Assembly: GCA_017465605.1 (NCBI GenBank)
Contig: JAFTVW010000036.1
Location: forward strand, 1-64,000
DNA length: 64,000 nt
Direction: 5' to 3'
Source of the DNA: Alistipes sp.
GTDB lineage: Bacteria > Bacteroidota > Bacteroidia > Bacteroidales > Rikenellaceae
Of the stretch, positions 26,573 through 35,763 are shown piece by piece. The notes beneath the pieces are model-generated. The model ran no database searches and was not told the DNA's origin. It was given only the letters and a program-made list of their open reading frames with translations. How positions within the stretch are numbered: position 1 is the stretch's first letter; each line of letters begins with the position of its first letter. The position numbers and the translations under genes were made by a program.

Positions 26573-29092
26573 TCAATGTATTTTGTGAGTCTTGATACCA
26601 TAGGCATTGATAGAAAGGTCGATGCTCTCTTTGCCAATCTTTATTTTGGCCTCGCACTCACGACCCTCCTTCTCGTTGATTCTAAGCTCAACGCCATCGG
26701 CAGATGTATCAATCGATGTAATTTCGATATTAGGTTGCGATAGCTCAATCCATGAATTGCTGACAGGTAGTTTGCCTTTGCGGGCCTGCGGATAACACTC
26801 ACGCACATAGACAGGCTGAGTAATGCTTCTGAAGACCGATGGGATATGGGCATCACGCCAATCACCGCTGTAAGGATAAAGCACAATTTGGTGGTGATAC
26901 TCCCCATGAAATGGTTCAGAGTACCAAGCTGTGCGGTGGTGTACGGAGTTCTTATTGATGGTCATATCAACCTCACTAATTGGGCCTGAGGTGGTTGACG
27001 CTCCCAAAAATAGAGTCATCAGACCTGTGTCGGGATTCACCGCAAAGGCTTGCTCGCCGGTTTGAGGCGACACCACAAATCCCCCATCTTGATTTTGTAG
27101 GAAGCAGGTACTAAGTGGGCAAAAATAGCTCTCACCCGATTGTGCATAGCGAGAAATACCAAAGGGAATATCGTAATAGACCTCTCCACGCTTATTGGTA
27201 TTGAAGAGCATATTCAAACCGCGAGGGTCAAATGTGTTACCTTGCACCTCTCCTACCTTGCGAATCAGAGTCGGGTGTGGAAATACAAATTTAACATCGC
27301 AGACAACATGCCCGTTTGTAATAGTGTATGTTTGCTGTACATGCAGTAGCCAATCCAATTGACGCTCAACACGAAGCTGGGGATAGAGGCCCTCTTTTAC
27401 ACTTATACGGGGCGAACCGTACTCTTTGGCATCACGCCACTTGCCATCGTCTTTACCGTTTGTTACCTCGGCTAACGCCTTGATTTGGAATGAGTCGAAT
27501 GATATATCAACACTCCTTGAACCATTTCTTAGAGTAATCTTATCGTTTTGAGCCGTAAGGGTCATATCGCCAGCAGAGATTGAATTTCCATCTTGCCACT
27601 CTATTCGCTCAAAACCCTGACAATGCTTTGCAGCAACAATCGTATAGCCGTATGAAGGTAGCAAAATTTGAATATCGGCAGAGTACTTGCCGCCAATATT
27701 TAGAGTTTGGCTATTTAATTTTTGGCCGCTTTGGTAGTCGAAGAACTCATATGGTTGCTCGGTTTGAATAGATACTATTTTATGGCGTTGCGGCTCTAAA
27801 TTACACACCATAAAGTATTTATCGTAACCCGAAAACTTGATTTGGCTACCAATCCAATCCATTCCCTTGTAGATTAGAGCTCGCGACAGATTGCAGCTAT
27901 TCTCAAAGGAGTTGATGCGTTCTCTGCGCTTCTCATAGAGCGGGAACCACCCCTTGGAGTCACTATTTACGGCCCAAAGGAGCAAATGCTCGGCCTTGCT
28001 GAGTAGAGTGACTGAGCCGTTGCGTGCCAAATACTTAGGCTCAACATCAGGATAGAGTTCGGCCCTTTCAATATTCCAGATAAGCGGATCCTCTATCAAC
28101 GACACATCTGACGAAGAGTAAGGCTCGTCGATCGAGTATTTATAATGGTAGTCCATTAAGGCGTTTAAGGTTTTGGCACTTCTGAAATCAGCCATCGCCT
28201 GATTGGTGTGATTCTGAACTATAATATCGAGAGGGTCGGCGGTCCAACGAGAATATGTGCCATTATCACGATTAGTGGCTTTTGCCGAGTGGTCAACATA
28301 TCTAAGTTCCTTAATTCCAAATTTTTGGATATACTCCTTGACAGTAATCCACTCCACCTCGATTTCATCATTCTCGGCATTGAATTTAGCCATCGAGTTA
28401 TAAGTGCTGGTAAAACTCGATGGAATTTCATAATCTTCCTCGATAACGATTAGACTATTTTCGGGAGCAGATTTGATTTTCTCGACTATCTTTTGACGGG
28501 TGATGGGTACGCACACCGACTCCGAACCGTCCATTCCTTGCAGGCGGAAGGGGAAGTATGAATCGTCGCCCGTAATAACAGGAGTCCACGAGACATTAGC
28601 ATTGTTTAATATCCAAGGCAGTTGTGGGTGGTATGCACGCTCCTGCAAATAGAATCCATCGGTCTGCCCTACAAAGTCTTCGACAATTTTGGTGCCGAGC
28701 CACGCACAACGGTAATTTGTTTCGCCGTCCATATTTACATTCACTGGCTCCGAGTAGAATGTGCCTGTGAAGTTGAGTTGTCCTCGCTTGTGAATCGTCA
28801 TCGCATGCTCCAAAACTTCGGGTGCGGCTTGTCGCATAGAATTTAGAGTTTGACCAGAGAATTGTAACTGACCCTTGAAGTCGGGGTGCTCGTCCATGAA
28901 ATCCAGCAGATTGTCGTAAATGATAGGAAAATCCCGCCAAATAGTGGGGCGTACATATCGGTCATAGTTCATATTACCATGAAGGATATAACTCATATAT
29001 ACCTTCTTTTTAGCGGCAAAAGCATCGGCTGCGTTGACCAACAATAATAGTATAGTTACTATTGTGAAAATTGAACTACTATGTTTGCTCAT
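26573..29092 (-). CDS. Secreted glycosidase-like protein, GH57/GH38-type barrel suspected
   Basis: An 839-residue exported protein (signal peptide 1-27, ending A-F-A). The mature N-terminus, V-Y-M-S-Y-I-L-H-G-N-M-N-Y-D-R-Y, followed by G-Q-L-N-F-T-G-T-F-Y-S-E-P and F-Y-L-Q-E-R-A-Y-H-P-Q-L-P-W-I-L, has the look of the (beta/alpha)7 barrel of GH57/GH38 enzymes and related deacetylases, where an early strand carries substrate-binding residues and E-x-x-x-x-P near 150 belongs to the active site. The C-terminal half (about 450-839) is all-beta, like the galactose-mutarotase-type domain of alpha-mannosidases. I am confident of secretion and a two-part architecture, but not of the enzyme family or substrate. 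It is followed by neighbours with unrelated functions. Confidence 0.45.
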   Translation of the reverse strand: MSKHSSSIFTIVTILLLLVNAADAFAAKKKVYMSYILHGNMNYDRYVRPTIWRDFPIIYDNLLDFMDEHPDFKGQLQFSGQTLNSMRQAAPEVLEHAMTIHKRGQLNFTGTFYSEPVNVNMDGETNYRCAWLGTKIVEDFVGQTDGFYLQERAYHPQLPWILNNANVSWTPVITGDDSYFPFRLQGMDGSESVCVPITRQKIVEKIKSAPENSLIVIEEDYEIPSSFTSTYNSMAKFNAENDEIEVEWITVKEYIQKFGIKELRYVDHSAKATNRDNGTYSRWTADPLDIIVQNHTNQAMADFRSAKTLNALMDYHYKYSIDEPYSSSDVSLIEDPLIWNIERAELYPDVEPKYLARNGSVTLLSKAEHLLLWAVNSDSKGWFPLYEKRRERINSFENSCNLSRALIYKGMDWIGSQIKFSGYDKYFMVCNLEPQRHKIVSIQTEQPYEFFDYQSGQKLNSQTLNIGGKYSADIQILLPSYGYTIVAAKHCQGFERIEWQDGNSISAGDMTLTAQNDKITLRNGSRSVDISFDSFQIKALAEVTNGKDDGKWRDAKEYGSPRISVKEGLYPQLRVERQLDWLLHVQQTYTITNGHVVCDVKFVFPHPTLIRKVGEVQGNTFDPRGLNMLFNTNKRGEVYYDIPFGISRYAQSGESYFCPLSTCFLQNQDGGFVVSPQTGEQAFAVNPDTGLMTLFLGASTTSGPISEVDMTINKNSVHHRTAWYSEPFHGEYHHQIVLYPYSGDWRDAHIPSVFRSITQPVYVRECYPQARKGKLPVSNSWIELSQPNIEITSIDTSADGVELRINEKEGRECEAKIKIGKESIDLSINAYGIKTHKIH

Positions 29093-29107
29093 ATTGTTTA
29101 AGATTTA

Positions 29108-29141
29108 GGTTGTGTTATTGTTTAAGGTTGTGTTATTGTTT
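29108..29141. repeat. Short tandem repeat upstream of the 839-residue protein gene
   Basis: GGTTGTGTTATTGTTT occurs twice, at 29108-29123 and 29126-29141, an 18-bp period. It sits 15 bases upstream of the start at 29092. Confidence 0.8.
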
Positions 29142-29172
29142 TTTTCATTTATTCAAGTCGTGCCACTCGAAA

Positions 29173-32163
29173 TTAGAATGGTAACTCCACGCCTGCCGCG
29201 ACAAAGAATCCGCCCTCGCTGGGCTGGTAGAATGAGAGTTTCAATGCGGTGGTTGCCGAGGCGGGCTGACTGAGGATATTCAAGTCGAAAATCAAATCGC
29301 CTCCCCACGAATTCAGACGATGCCACTTGTAGTGAATGCCGCCCGTTGTCGAGCGGTCGATAACAGAACGCTGGAATTGCGCAATGTCGAAGCCTAAGTT
29401 GATTCGCATACGCTTCAAATAGACAATACCTCGGATTCCGCCATCGGGATAGCAGATAGGGAATTGATAGTTGAGCGATGCGGCCATATAGTCATTGTTC
29501 TCGATTTGTGAGGAGTCGAAGCCGCGCAACAACAGATTCGAGGATTTGAATGTGAGTGCCGAGAGGGCATCGCTACTCTTGAATCCGCCAATCGAAGTTT
29601 GATAGGCAAGGGCCACGTTGAAGCTATTGTGGGCGAATAGTCCCGGAGTGTAGATTTTTGTATAGAGAGCCACCAAATCGCTGAAACTGCCATTTGCAGG
29701 ATTGATTGCATAGTTGGCCGATGCCACTACGCCCCATGGTGGAGCAAAGTCGCGATGTGAGAGGCTGACCAAATCTTGGAATCCGACAGCTAACGATGTA
29801 AGGTAAAGACCCTCGCTATAACCGATGGTTGCCACGTTGCTTATGCTATCGTCGAATTTCAGCCGTCCCGTATTGGCAACCAATCCGTTGGAGTAGTTGC
29901 CCTGCATCGCCAAAATAAGATGGCGAGTATGATAGCCGCGCTGGAACATAAGCGGGAACGAGACATCTAACCCCACAGAGTAGTATTTTCCTCGGGTGGG
30001 AGCTACGGGGAATTCGATGGTGTGCTTTTCGGGGTTATATACATAGATGGGATAGATGTTTTGGCTACCGCCATACGAAGCGTTAAAGTTGATGGTGGGG
30101 CCTAAACCATAATATCTGAGCGACGTCCTGAATATATGACCCTCCTTGCGACCATAGCCATAGGTGAAGAATCCCTGCAACGATGAGAGCAGATTTTGAG
30201 TCATCAGCGTCGCTCCCGCATTCATTGCGATTGTACCCTCTTCGCTTAACCCAAATGGATCGAATGATATGGGGGCCCAACTATGGAAATTAAATTGATG
30301 CTGGCCCTTACGATAGCGTCGCTCCTTGCGAGGCAGGTTGAGTTGTGTGGTATCGACTGCCGCAAGTGAGATGGTGTCGAGATTGATTATACCCCAACTC
30401 TCGCGCTTGGGGAGCAATATATCGCTCGGTACAGGGGAGTATTCGACCTCGCGAATAAATTTTTCACGTCGTTGCACCGCAGGGTGATAACCCATAGAGT
30501 CGTATGTGGTCATAAGCACCATATCATCGGCCGCAGCCGCAGGAGAGAATGAGCCGTAGGTGGACTCCGAGAGTTGATACTCGCGGCCACTCTCCAAATC
30601 GATGTAATGCACCTCGTCGCGACCCGATGCGATAGAGCCGAAGTAGAGTTTTCCATCGGCAGCACGCAAATCGCTCAAAGTGATATATGCCGGGCGGGTG
30701 ATTGGCTCTAATGCTCCTCTCACGTCGCCACGCTCTTTGCTACGGGCAATCCACATTCCTTCGTCGCCCGTTATGATGCAATAGAACTGCTCGCTCTGAT
30801 TATCCCACGCCAAAGAGTGAATCTCCTGACCGAAAGGAAGCGACGAGCTGCGTTCAACGCCCTGATTGTCGCGATAATGCAGCGAATAGATACCCTGTGG
30901 AGCATATTGCACCCACGCCAAACCTCCCTTTCCATCGGGGGTGGGATAGAGGATATTTTGGCGGCGTGATTTTATAGTGCGAGGACGGAGTTTGTCTAAG
31001 TCCATATAGCAAAGAGTCGATGTGACCTTCTGTTGGAACATCGTGCTACGGCGATACTCGGTCCAATAGACTCTGCCACTTGACGCATCATAGGCGGGAC
31101 GAGTGGCGACAGAGCCCGTATAACTCAATCGCTGCTCGATGCCTGACGAGGGGTCGAGCATAATGAATTGAGATGGCTCGTTGAGGCTCTCTTTGAGCAT
31201 AAGCACCTGATTGGAGTCAATCCATATTGGGTGGTTATATGTGGTGTAACTGGTAGTACGAGGCGTGGGCAACATACTGCTGCTGTTGTCGATGCGGGGC
31301 AGAGAATTCCAATGGTCGGTGAGAGCATTGAACGTGGATTCAAAAAGAGTGTGCGTGCTGAATCCAAACAGACGTTTCATTCGCCAATTCTCGGATATGA
31401 TTGTCCACGGGTGACGCGGGCCATATGAGGCCATATCGTTAGCCATAATTCGCCCCGAAAGATAGTTGCCGTGAGCCACCATCTGGTAACCAAGCTGGTA
31501 GTGGTCGGGGATAAAATCGCGATATGAACCACAGAAAAATTTATCCATATTGCGATATTTTCTTGTGATATCGCCCATAGCACGAAATTCCAACGTGAAT
31601 CGAGGTTGCTTGCCTCGGCCAAAAGTGGAGGCTTCGGTCTCAAACATCGTGGCATCGCCCTCCATCATCCACAATGGCATATAGACCAATCCGATGGTTG
31701 AACTCTGCTGCCCCAAAAGGTAGCTTAAAAACTTCACAAACCCCACGTTGAGATTGTTGTACTGCGCTGCGTGACGATACTCGTGGGCTGCGAGCTGCTT
31801 AATCCAGGGCATCGAGTAGCTATTGATGGCTGGCGAGGAGAGTATTTCGATACGCTTCGGTAGCCACATCACCAATCCATTCGAGCGCATATTCTCGGGG
31901 TGAACCACAAACGGCATCTCCAAAGGAGGGAGTTTGAAGCCATAGGAGATATAGGGTTTTAATCGATTGGCAAAGTACAGGGTAGAAAGTCCTACCTGCT
32001 CGGCGTGGCGAGGGTAGATAATCTTCACTCCATCGGTCGAAGCACTATTCCACTTGAAGCGAGCAGGGTCTGCGCCCCAGCTGTAATACTGGGCGTTGGC
32101 TTGCTCTGAAAGGAAGAGCGCAGTAACTACAAGAATAAGATATGTAAGGACTCTCTGCCGCAT
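29173..32163 (-). CDS. Predicted outer-membrane protein with zincin-like, propeller and barrel regions
   Basis: A 996-residue exported protein (signal 1-24, ending A-N-A). An N-terminal region carries L-A-A-H-E-Y-R-H-A (His127, Glu128, His131) and a downstream Glu in W-M-M-E-G-D-A (Glu168), the HExxH...E pattern of gluzincin metalloproteases. Residues of about 310-600 are beta-rich repeats (T-Y-N-H-P-I-W-I-D-S-N, Y-Y-D-A-S-S-G-R-V-Y-W and L-R-A-A-D-G-K-L-Y-F-like motifs) typical of a TolB/DPP-like propeller. From about 640 the chain alternates like an outer-membrane barrel and ends in phenylalanine (V-E-L-P-F). Cleavage of peptides near the surface is an inference. The next gene downstream on this strand is 80 bases away. 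Confidence 0.6.
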   Translation of the reverse strand: MRQRVLTYLILVVTALFLSEQANAQYYSWGADPARFKWNSASTDGVKIIYPRHAEQVGLSTLYFANRLKPYISYGFKLPPLEMPFVVHPENMRSNGLVMWLPKRIEILSSPAINSYSMPWIKQLAAHEYRHAAQYNNLNVGFVKFLSYLLGQQSSTIGLVYMPLWMMEGDATMFETEASTFGRGKQPRFTLEFRAMGDITRKYRNMDKFFCGSYRDFIPDHYQLGYQMVAHGNYLSGRIMANDMASYGPRHPWTIISENWRMKRLFGFSTHTLFESTFNALTDHWNSLPRIDNSSSMLPTPRTTSYTTYNHPIWIDSNQVLMLKESLNEPSQFIMLDPSSGIEQRLSYTGSVATRPAYDASSGRVYWTEYRRSTMFQQKVTSTLCYMDLDKLRPRTIKSRRQNILYPTPDGKGGLAWVQYAPQGIYSLHYRDNQGVERSSSLPFGQEIHSLAWDNQSEQFYCIITGDEGMWIARSKERGDVRGALEPITRPAYITLSDLRAADGKLYFGSIASGRDEVHYIDLESGREYQLSESTYGSFSPAAAADDMVLMTTYDSMGYHPAVQRREKFIREVEYSPVPSDILLPKRESWGIINLDTISLAAVDTTQLNLPRKERRYRKGQHQFNFHSWAPISFDPFGLSEEGTIAMNAGATLMTQNLLSSLQGFFTYGYGRKEGHIFRTSLRYYGLGPTINFNASYGGSQNIYPIYVYNPEKHTIEFPVAPTRGKYYSVGLDVSFPLMFQRGYHTRHLILAMQGNYSNGLVANTGRLKFDDSISNVATIGYSEGLYLTSLAVGFQDLVSLSHRDFAPPWGVVASANYAINPANGSFSDLVALYTKIYTPGLFAHNSFNVALAYQTSIGGFKSSDALSALTFKSSNLLLRGFDSSQIENNDYMAASLNYQFPICYPDGGIRGIVYLKRMRINLGFDIAQFQRSVIDRSTTGGIHYKWHRLNSWGGDLIFDLNILSQPASATTALKLSFYQPSEGGFFVAAGVELPF

Positions 32164-32193
32164 ATTGGAATATATAGGTTGAAGTGCGAGGGG

Positions 32194-32535
32194 TTAGCTA
32201 CCGGCCTTTTTGCATTTGTATCCTGCGGCAATGAGCAGTTCGACGACACGGTCACGGTGGTCGCCTTGAATTATTATCTCACCATCTTTGGCCGAGCCTC
32301 CCACACCGCAGCGGCTTTTGAGCATACGACCCAACTCCGAGAGGTCCTCTTCGCTACCCACAAAACCTTTGACGAGTGTTACCTGCTTGCCTCCGCGCTG
32401 CTTGCGGTCGAGCCATACACGCAGATTCTGCTTTTCGGGGGGCAAGGTCTCGGCCTGCTCGGATTCCTGCACTGTATATTCAAAATCGGGGTTGGTCGAA
32501 TAGACCATACCGAGTCGCTGTTTCCAATCGTTCAT
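32194..32535 (-). CDS. SUI1/YciH-family translation initiation factor homologue
   Basis: A 113-residue eIF1/SUI1-fold protein. R-V-W-L-D-R-K-Q-R-G-G-K-Q-V-T-L-V-K-G-F matches the basic beta strand of YciH, and L-K-S-R-C-G-V-G-G-S-A-K-D-G-E-I-I-I-Q-G-D-H is the C-terminal family motif. The bacterial role is not settled; in Escherichia coli YciH inhibits translation under stress. It starts 372 bases upstream of the long barrel gene on the same strand and diverges from the DUF4435 gene. The start (M-N-D-W-K-Q-R-L) is the only sensible one. Confidence 0.93.
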   Translation of the reverse strand: MNDWKQRLGMVYSTNPDFEYTVQESEQAETLPPEKQNLRVWLDRKQRGGKQVTLVKGFVGSEEDLSELGRMLKSRCGVGGSAKDGEIIIQGDHRDRVVELLIAAGYKCKKAGS

Positions 32536-32693
32536 AGGTGTTTAGTCTTTTTATTTGGTTGCCGCTGGCCCCGAACATTTGCCGTTTTCGGGAAGGTTAG
32601 CGACAAAAAATAGTCGGTTTTTTGTTTTTGCAGAGCAAAACGTCGGTTAATGTTTGGTGCAAATTTACTATTTTATTATATTTACAACAAATT

Positions 32694-33761
32694 ATGAAGC
32701 GAGCAAGAGTCGAAAAATTGAAACAAGAAGTCCAGCAATGGCATCGTAGAGATTATGGTATGTCAATGCCTCAATCGATGGACGATGGCCGTCGGGTGGT
32801 AAATGTTTTTGTGGAGGGCTACGAAGATGTGGCCTTCTGGCGCGGCATTTTCGACCATTTCGACAACCCATTTCTGCGTTTCGAGATTTCAGTGCCTAAC
32901 CGTGAAGATTTGCCAAAAGGCAAGAAGGTTTTGATGTCGATGATTCCTCAGTCGAGCGAGGAGATGTTGCTCTGCGTTGATTCAGATTTTGACTATCTGT
33001 TTGGCGACAAGACCGAACAGTCGGCTATTATCAACGGAGCGGAGTATATGTTCCACACCTACACTTACGCTACGGAAAATTATCTCTGCTATGCTCCGTC
33101 GTTGCATAATGTATGTGTGAAGGCTACAAAAAACGATAGCAAGATATTCGATTTTGTGGAGTTTATGGCCGAATACTCGCGAATAATATATCCGATGTTT
33201 TTGTGGTATGCCCTCTCGGCCCAGCAGGCCTGCGAATCGGCACTGCCGCTTGTCGATTTTAAGAATGCAGTACGATTGGGGTATTTGGAGGTTGAGAATA
33301 ATGGAGCCGACACTTTGGCGTGGCTTGAACGCAACATTACCCGTCGCCTAAAACGTCTCGAACAGGACCACCCGAAGATGGCAAGCAGGCTGAATGAGTT
33401 TGCCGAGGAGTTACAAGAGAAGGGGGTAACTCCCGAGAACACATATCTGTTTATGCACGGCCATACGTTGATGGATAATGTGGTGATGGTTATGCTTAAC
33501 TCGGTATGCGATAAGTTGCGCACAATGTCGATTAATAAAATCAACTCCTCGAACAAAACGGGACTGCCGCTCAAAAACGAGATGAGCAACTATGTAAACT
33601 CGTTGCGCTCGATACGCGACGTACTGCTCGACAACGAGAACTACACTTCGTGTCCGCTTTACACGCTTTTGGAGGACGATATTCAGGATTATTTAATACG
33701 CACCATTACCCGAATGCGAAGCGAGCGCGACTCCATAAGAATAAACACTCCAAAAGAGTAA
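32694..33761 (+). CDS. DUF4435-type TOPRIM-like protein
   Basis: A 355-residue cytosolic protein. I use ATG 32694; the upstream ATG 32622 adds 24 residues that look like untranslated leader. The N-terminal region has V-F-V-E-G-Y-E-D-V-A-F-W (Glu41, Glu44) and L-L-C-V-D-S-D-F-D-Y-L-F-G (Asp96, Asp98, Asp100). This spacing is that of a TOPRIM metal site, which DUF4435 is believed to form. Family members often sit beside an ABC-type ATPase in OLD-like defence or repair pairs; no ATPase is adjacent here. The function may be nuclease-like. The central and C-terminal parts are helical with no recognised motif. Confidence 0.7.
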   Translation: MKRARVEKLKQEVQQWHRRDYGMSMPQSMDDGRRVVNVFVEGYEDVAFWRGIFDHFDNPFLRFEISVPNREDLPKGKKVLMSMIPQSSEEMLLCVDSDFDYLFGDKTEQSAIINGAEYMFHTYTYATENYLCYAPSLHNVCVKATKNDSKIFDFVEFMAEYSRIIYPMFLWYALSAQQACESALPLVDFKNAVRLGYLEVENNGADTLAWLERNITRRLKRLEQDHPKMASRLNEFAEELQEKGVTPENTYLFMHGHTLMDNVVMVMLNSVCDKLRTMSINKINSSNKTGLPLKNEMSNYVNSLRSIRDVLLDNENYTSCPLYTLLEDDIQDYLIRTITRMRSERDSIRINTPKE

Positions 33762-33846
33762 AACGGAGATTGTTTTTATCAAAACCGAAAGCCGCAGAGA
33801 GAATTATCGTAACTACCTTTGCCAAAACAATAATAAAATTGAAAAT

Positions 33847-35505
33847 ATGATAAGAAAACTACTCAAAACCCTATTTGTAGCCGCTGCTGTTTGTACGGCA
33901 TCGCAGCTTACGGCTCAGAATGAGGCCACCCAACTTGAATGGGCCAATAAACGAGATGGCTGGTTACGAAAATCCACAGAGTGTATTCCCCAACTATCGA
34001 AGCAGGATATTGAGCCTGTGGCTATCGTGCGTAGCGTGGCCGATAAGAGTGCTTTTCAAGGTTGGCGTATGGAGCGTACCAACGAGCCTGTGGAGGTGCT
34101 GTATAAAGAGTCATTCAAGCCCCGCAAGGAGGTTATTCTCGATTTGGGTGACCACTATACGGGATATTTCTCTTTCAAGGTGAAGGATATGAATATGCCG
34201 ACCGATGCTCCGGTGCGTTTCAGACTCACGTTTGCCGAAGTGCCAGGTGAGCTGAATGCTAATTTTGAGGACTGTCCTGAAAGTAGTTTAAGCCGTGCGT
34301 GGTTGCAAGACGAGATAATTACCGTAATGCGTATGCCACACGAAGTGAAGGTTGAGCGTCGATTGGCTTGCCGATATGTGAAGATTGAATTGTTGGCTCA
34401 GTCGTATTACGATTTTGTTTTTGAGGATATTAATTTCCGTGCCGAAACCTCGGCTCACGGTAAGACCGCAGAGCTTGCCGAGGGTACAGACCCAATGATT
34501 AAAAAGATTAACGAGATTGGCTTGAAAACTCTGGCCGAGTGTATGCAGACGGTATATGAGGACGGCCCAAAGCGCGACCAGCGTTTGTGGGTTGGCGACC
34601 TCTATTTGGAGGCTTTGGCTAACGCTTATTCGTATAAGAATCATACTCTCACACGTCGTTGCTTGTATCTGTTGGCTGGTATGACCCCCGACAATGGCTT
34701 CTTGCGAGGCACAGTCTATGAGCATCTTCCGGAGCGTCCCGACGTAGGTCTTCACGTTATGGATTACAGCCTGCTCTATGGCGTGGCACTTTTGGAGTAT
34801 TTCAAGGAGACGGGTGATAGAGCTACGGCCGATGATTTGTGGCCTGTGGTGAAGCATCAGGTGGAGTTTGCAAGGGCATACCTTAAAGACAATGTCTTTG
34901 ATGTTGAGAAGCAGCCACAGCATTGGTTGGTCTTTGACTGGAAAGATGATTTGAATCGCCACGCCCCAATGCAGGGTCTTATGACTTTTGCTATTGAGCA
35001 GAGCTACGAACTTGCAAAGATGCTTGGTCGCGAAGGTGAAGTTGCCGATTGGCCAAAGGTAGTGAAGGATATGCGTAAGGCATCGCGCGAAGTGTTCTAC
35101 GACAAAAAGTTGGGTGTGATGAAGTCGGGCCCTGATGCACAAATCTCTTATCTCTCGCAGGTGTGGATGATTCTTTCGGAGACACTCAATCAGAAAGAGG
35201 CGGTGCGAGCTTTGGAGTATGTTTTCGCAAATGATTCGACTTGCTACATTGGCTCTCCATATGCATATCACTATCTGATTGAGGCTATGATTAAGTGTGG
35301 TATGGGTGAACGCGCGAGAGAGATGCTTATCACTTATTGGGGTGGTATGGTAAAGAAGGGTGCTGATACGTTCTGGGAGGTTTACGACCCCAACGACGAT
35401 TACAAGTCGCCTTACAAATTCTATCCTATGAATAGCTATTGTCACGCGTGGAGTTGTACGCCTGTGTATTTTATTTATAAGTATAAGGATATTTTCCAGC
35501 GATAA
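33847..35505 (+). CDS. Secreted alpha-L-rhamnosidase-like glycoside hydrolase (GH78-like)
   Basis: A 552-residue exported protein (signal 1-23, ending L-T-A-Q). A jelly-roll region (about 60-205) is followed by an (alpha/alpha)6 barrel. G-P-K-R-D-Q-R-L-W-V-G-D-L (near 240) matches the GH78 catalytic motif, usually C-P-x-R-D-E-R-x-x-W-x-G-D, with the Glu replaced by Gln. W-E-V-Y-D-P-N near 520 resembles the region of the second catalytic acid. It is much shorter than the usual 850-1000 residues of bacterial GH78, lacking N-terminal carbohydrate-binding modules. The Glu-to-Gln change makes activity uncertain. A palindromic repeat (35515-35616) lies just beyond the stop. Confidence 0.7.
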   Translation: MIRKLLKTLFVAAAVCTASQLTAQNEATQLEWANKRDGWLRKSTECIPQLSKQDIEPVAIVRSVADKSAFQGWRMERTNEPVEVLYKESFKPRKEVILDLGDHYTGYFSFKVKDMNMPTDAPVRFRLTFAEVPGELNANFEDCPESSLSRAWLQDEIITVMRMPHEVKVERRLACRYVKIELLAQSYYDFVFEDINFRAETSAHGKTAELAEGTDPMIKKINEIGLKTLAECMQTVYEDGPKRDQRLWVGDLYLEALANAYSYKNHTLTRRCLYLLAGMTPDNGFLRGTVYEHLPERPDVGLHVMDYSLLYGVALLEYFKETGDRATADDLWPVVKHQVEFARAYLKDNVFDVEKQPQHWLVFDWKDDLNRHAPMQGLMTFAIEQSYELAKMLGREGEVADWPKVVKDMRKASREVFYDKKLGVMKSGPDAQISYLSQVWMILSETLNQKEAVRALEYVFANDSTCYIGSPYAYHYLIEAMIKCGMGERAREMLITYWGGMVKKGADTFWEVYDPNDDYKSPYKFYPMNSYCHAWSCTPVYFIYKYKDIFQR

Positions 35506-35514
35506 ATAATATAT

Positions 35515-35616
35515 CTTGTTGGCTATTTCGGCATCTGCCTTATCGCAGAAATCCTCACATACGCTGAGTATGCTGCGGATTCAGCTTCTGCGAGCAGATT
35601 CAAAATAGCTCAACAA
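35515..35616. repeat. Palindromic intergenic repeat, subfamily 2, copy 1
   Basis: An imperfect inverted repeat with TTGTTGGCTATTT at the left and its near-complement AAATAGCTCAACAA at the right. The core, AAATCCTCACATACGC and GAGTATGCTGCGG (35549-35578), differs at only two positions from the core at 41954-41983. It starts 10 bases after a stop codon. Confidence 0.8.
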
Positions 35617-35653
35617 TATATAATTATTTGTAGTCGTGATAATAAAACATCAA

Positions 35654-35697
35654 AGCCCAATGTTTAACCTCAAGGTTAAGCGTTGGGCTTATTTGAT
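35654..35697 (+). terminator. Probable terminator between the GH78-like gene and the lipoprotein gene
   Basis: AAGCCCAATGTTTAACCT (35654-35671) pairs with AGGTTAAGCGTTGGGCTT (35673-35690) with about two mismatches, followed by ATTTGATTTT. Confidence 0.7.
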
Positions 35698-35730
35698 TTT
35701 AGGTGGGGTTTCCTGTTTTTTTAGGATAAA

Positions 35731-35763
35731 TTTGTGTTGCTTTTTATTTTTTTTCTATCTTTG
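35731..35763 (+). promoter_or_regulatory. Promoter of the propeller lipoprotein gene
   Basis: TTTG at 35731-35734, a 21-base spacer, TATCTTTG at 35756-35763: an exact match to the Bacteroidota consensus. The transcript is expected to start near 35770. Confidence 0.75.

Noticed and set aside
34288..35445. A 385-codon minus-strand frame opposite the GH78-like gene
   Set aside because: It is antisense to a gene with a signal peptide and family motifs, and its own translation has no signal, motif or composition of a real protein.
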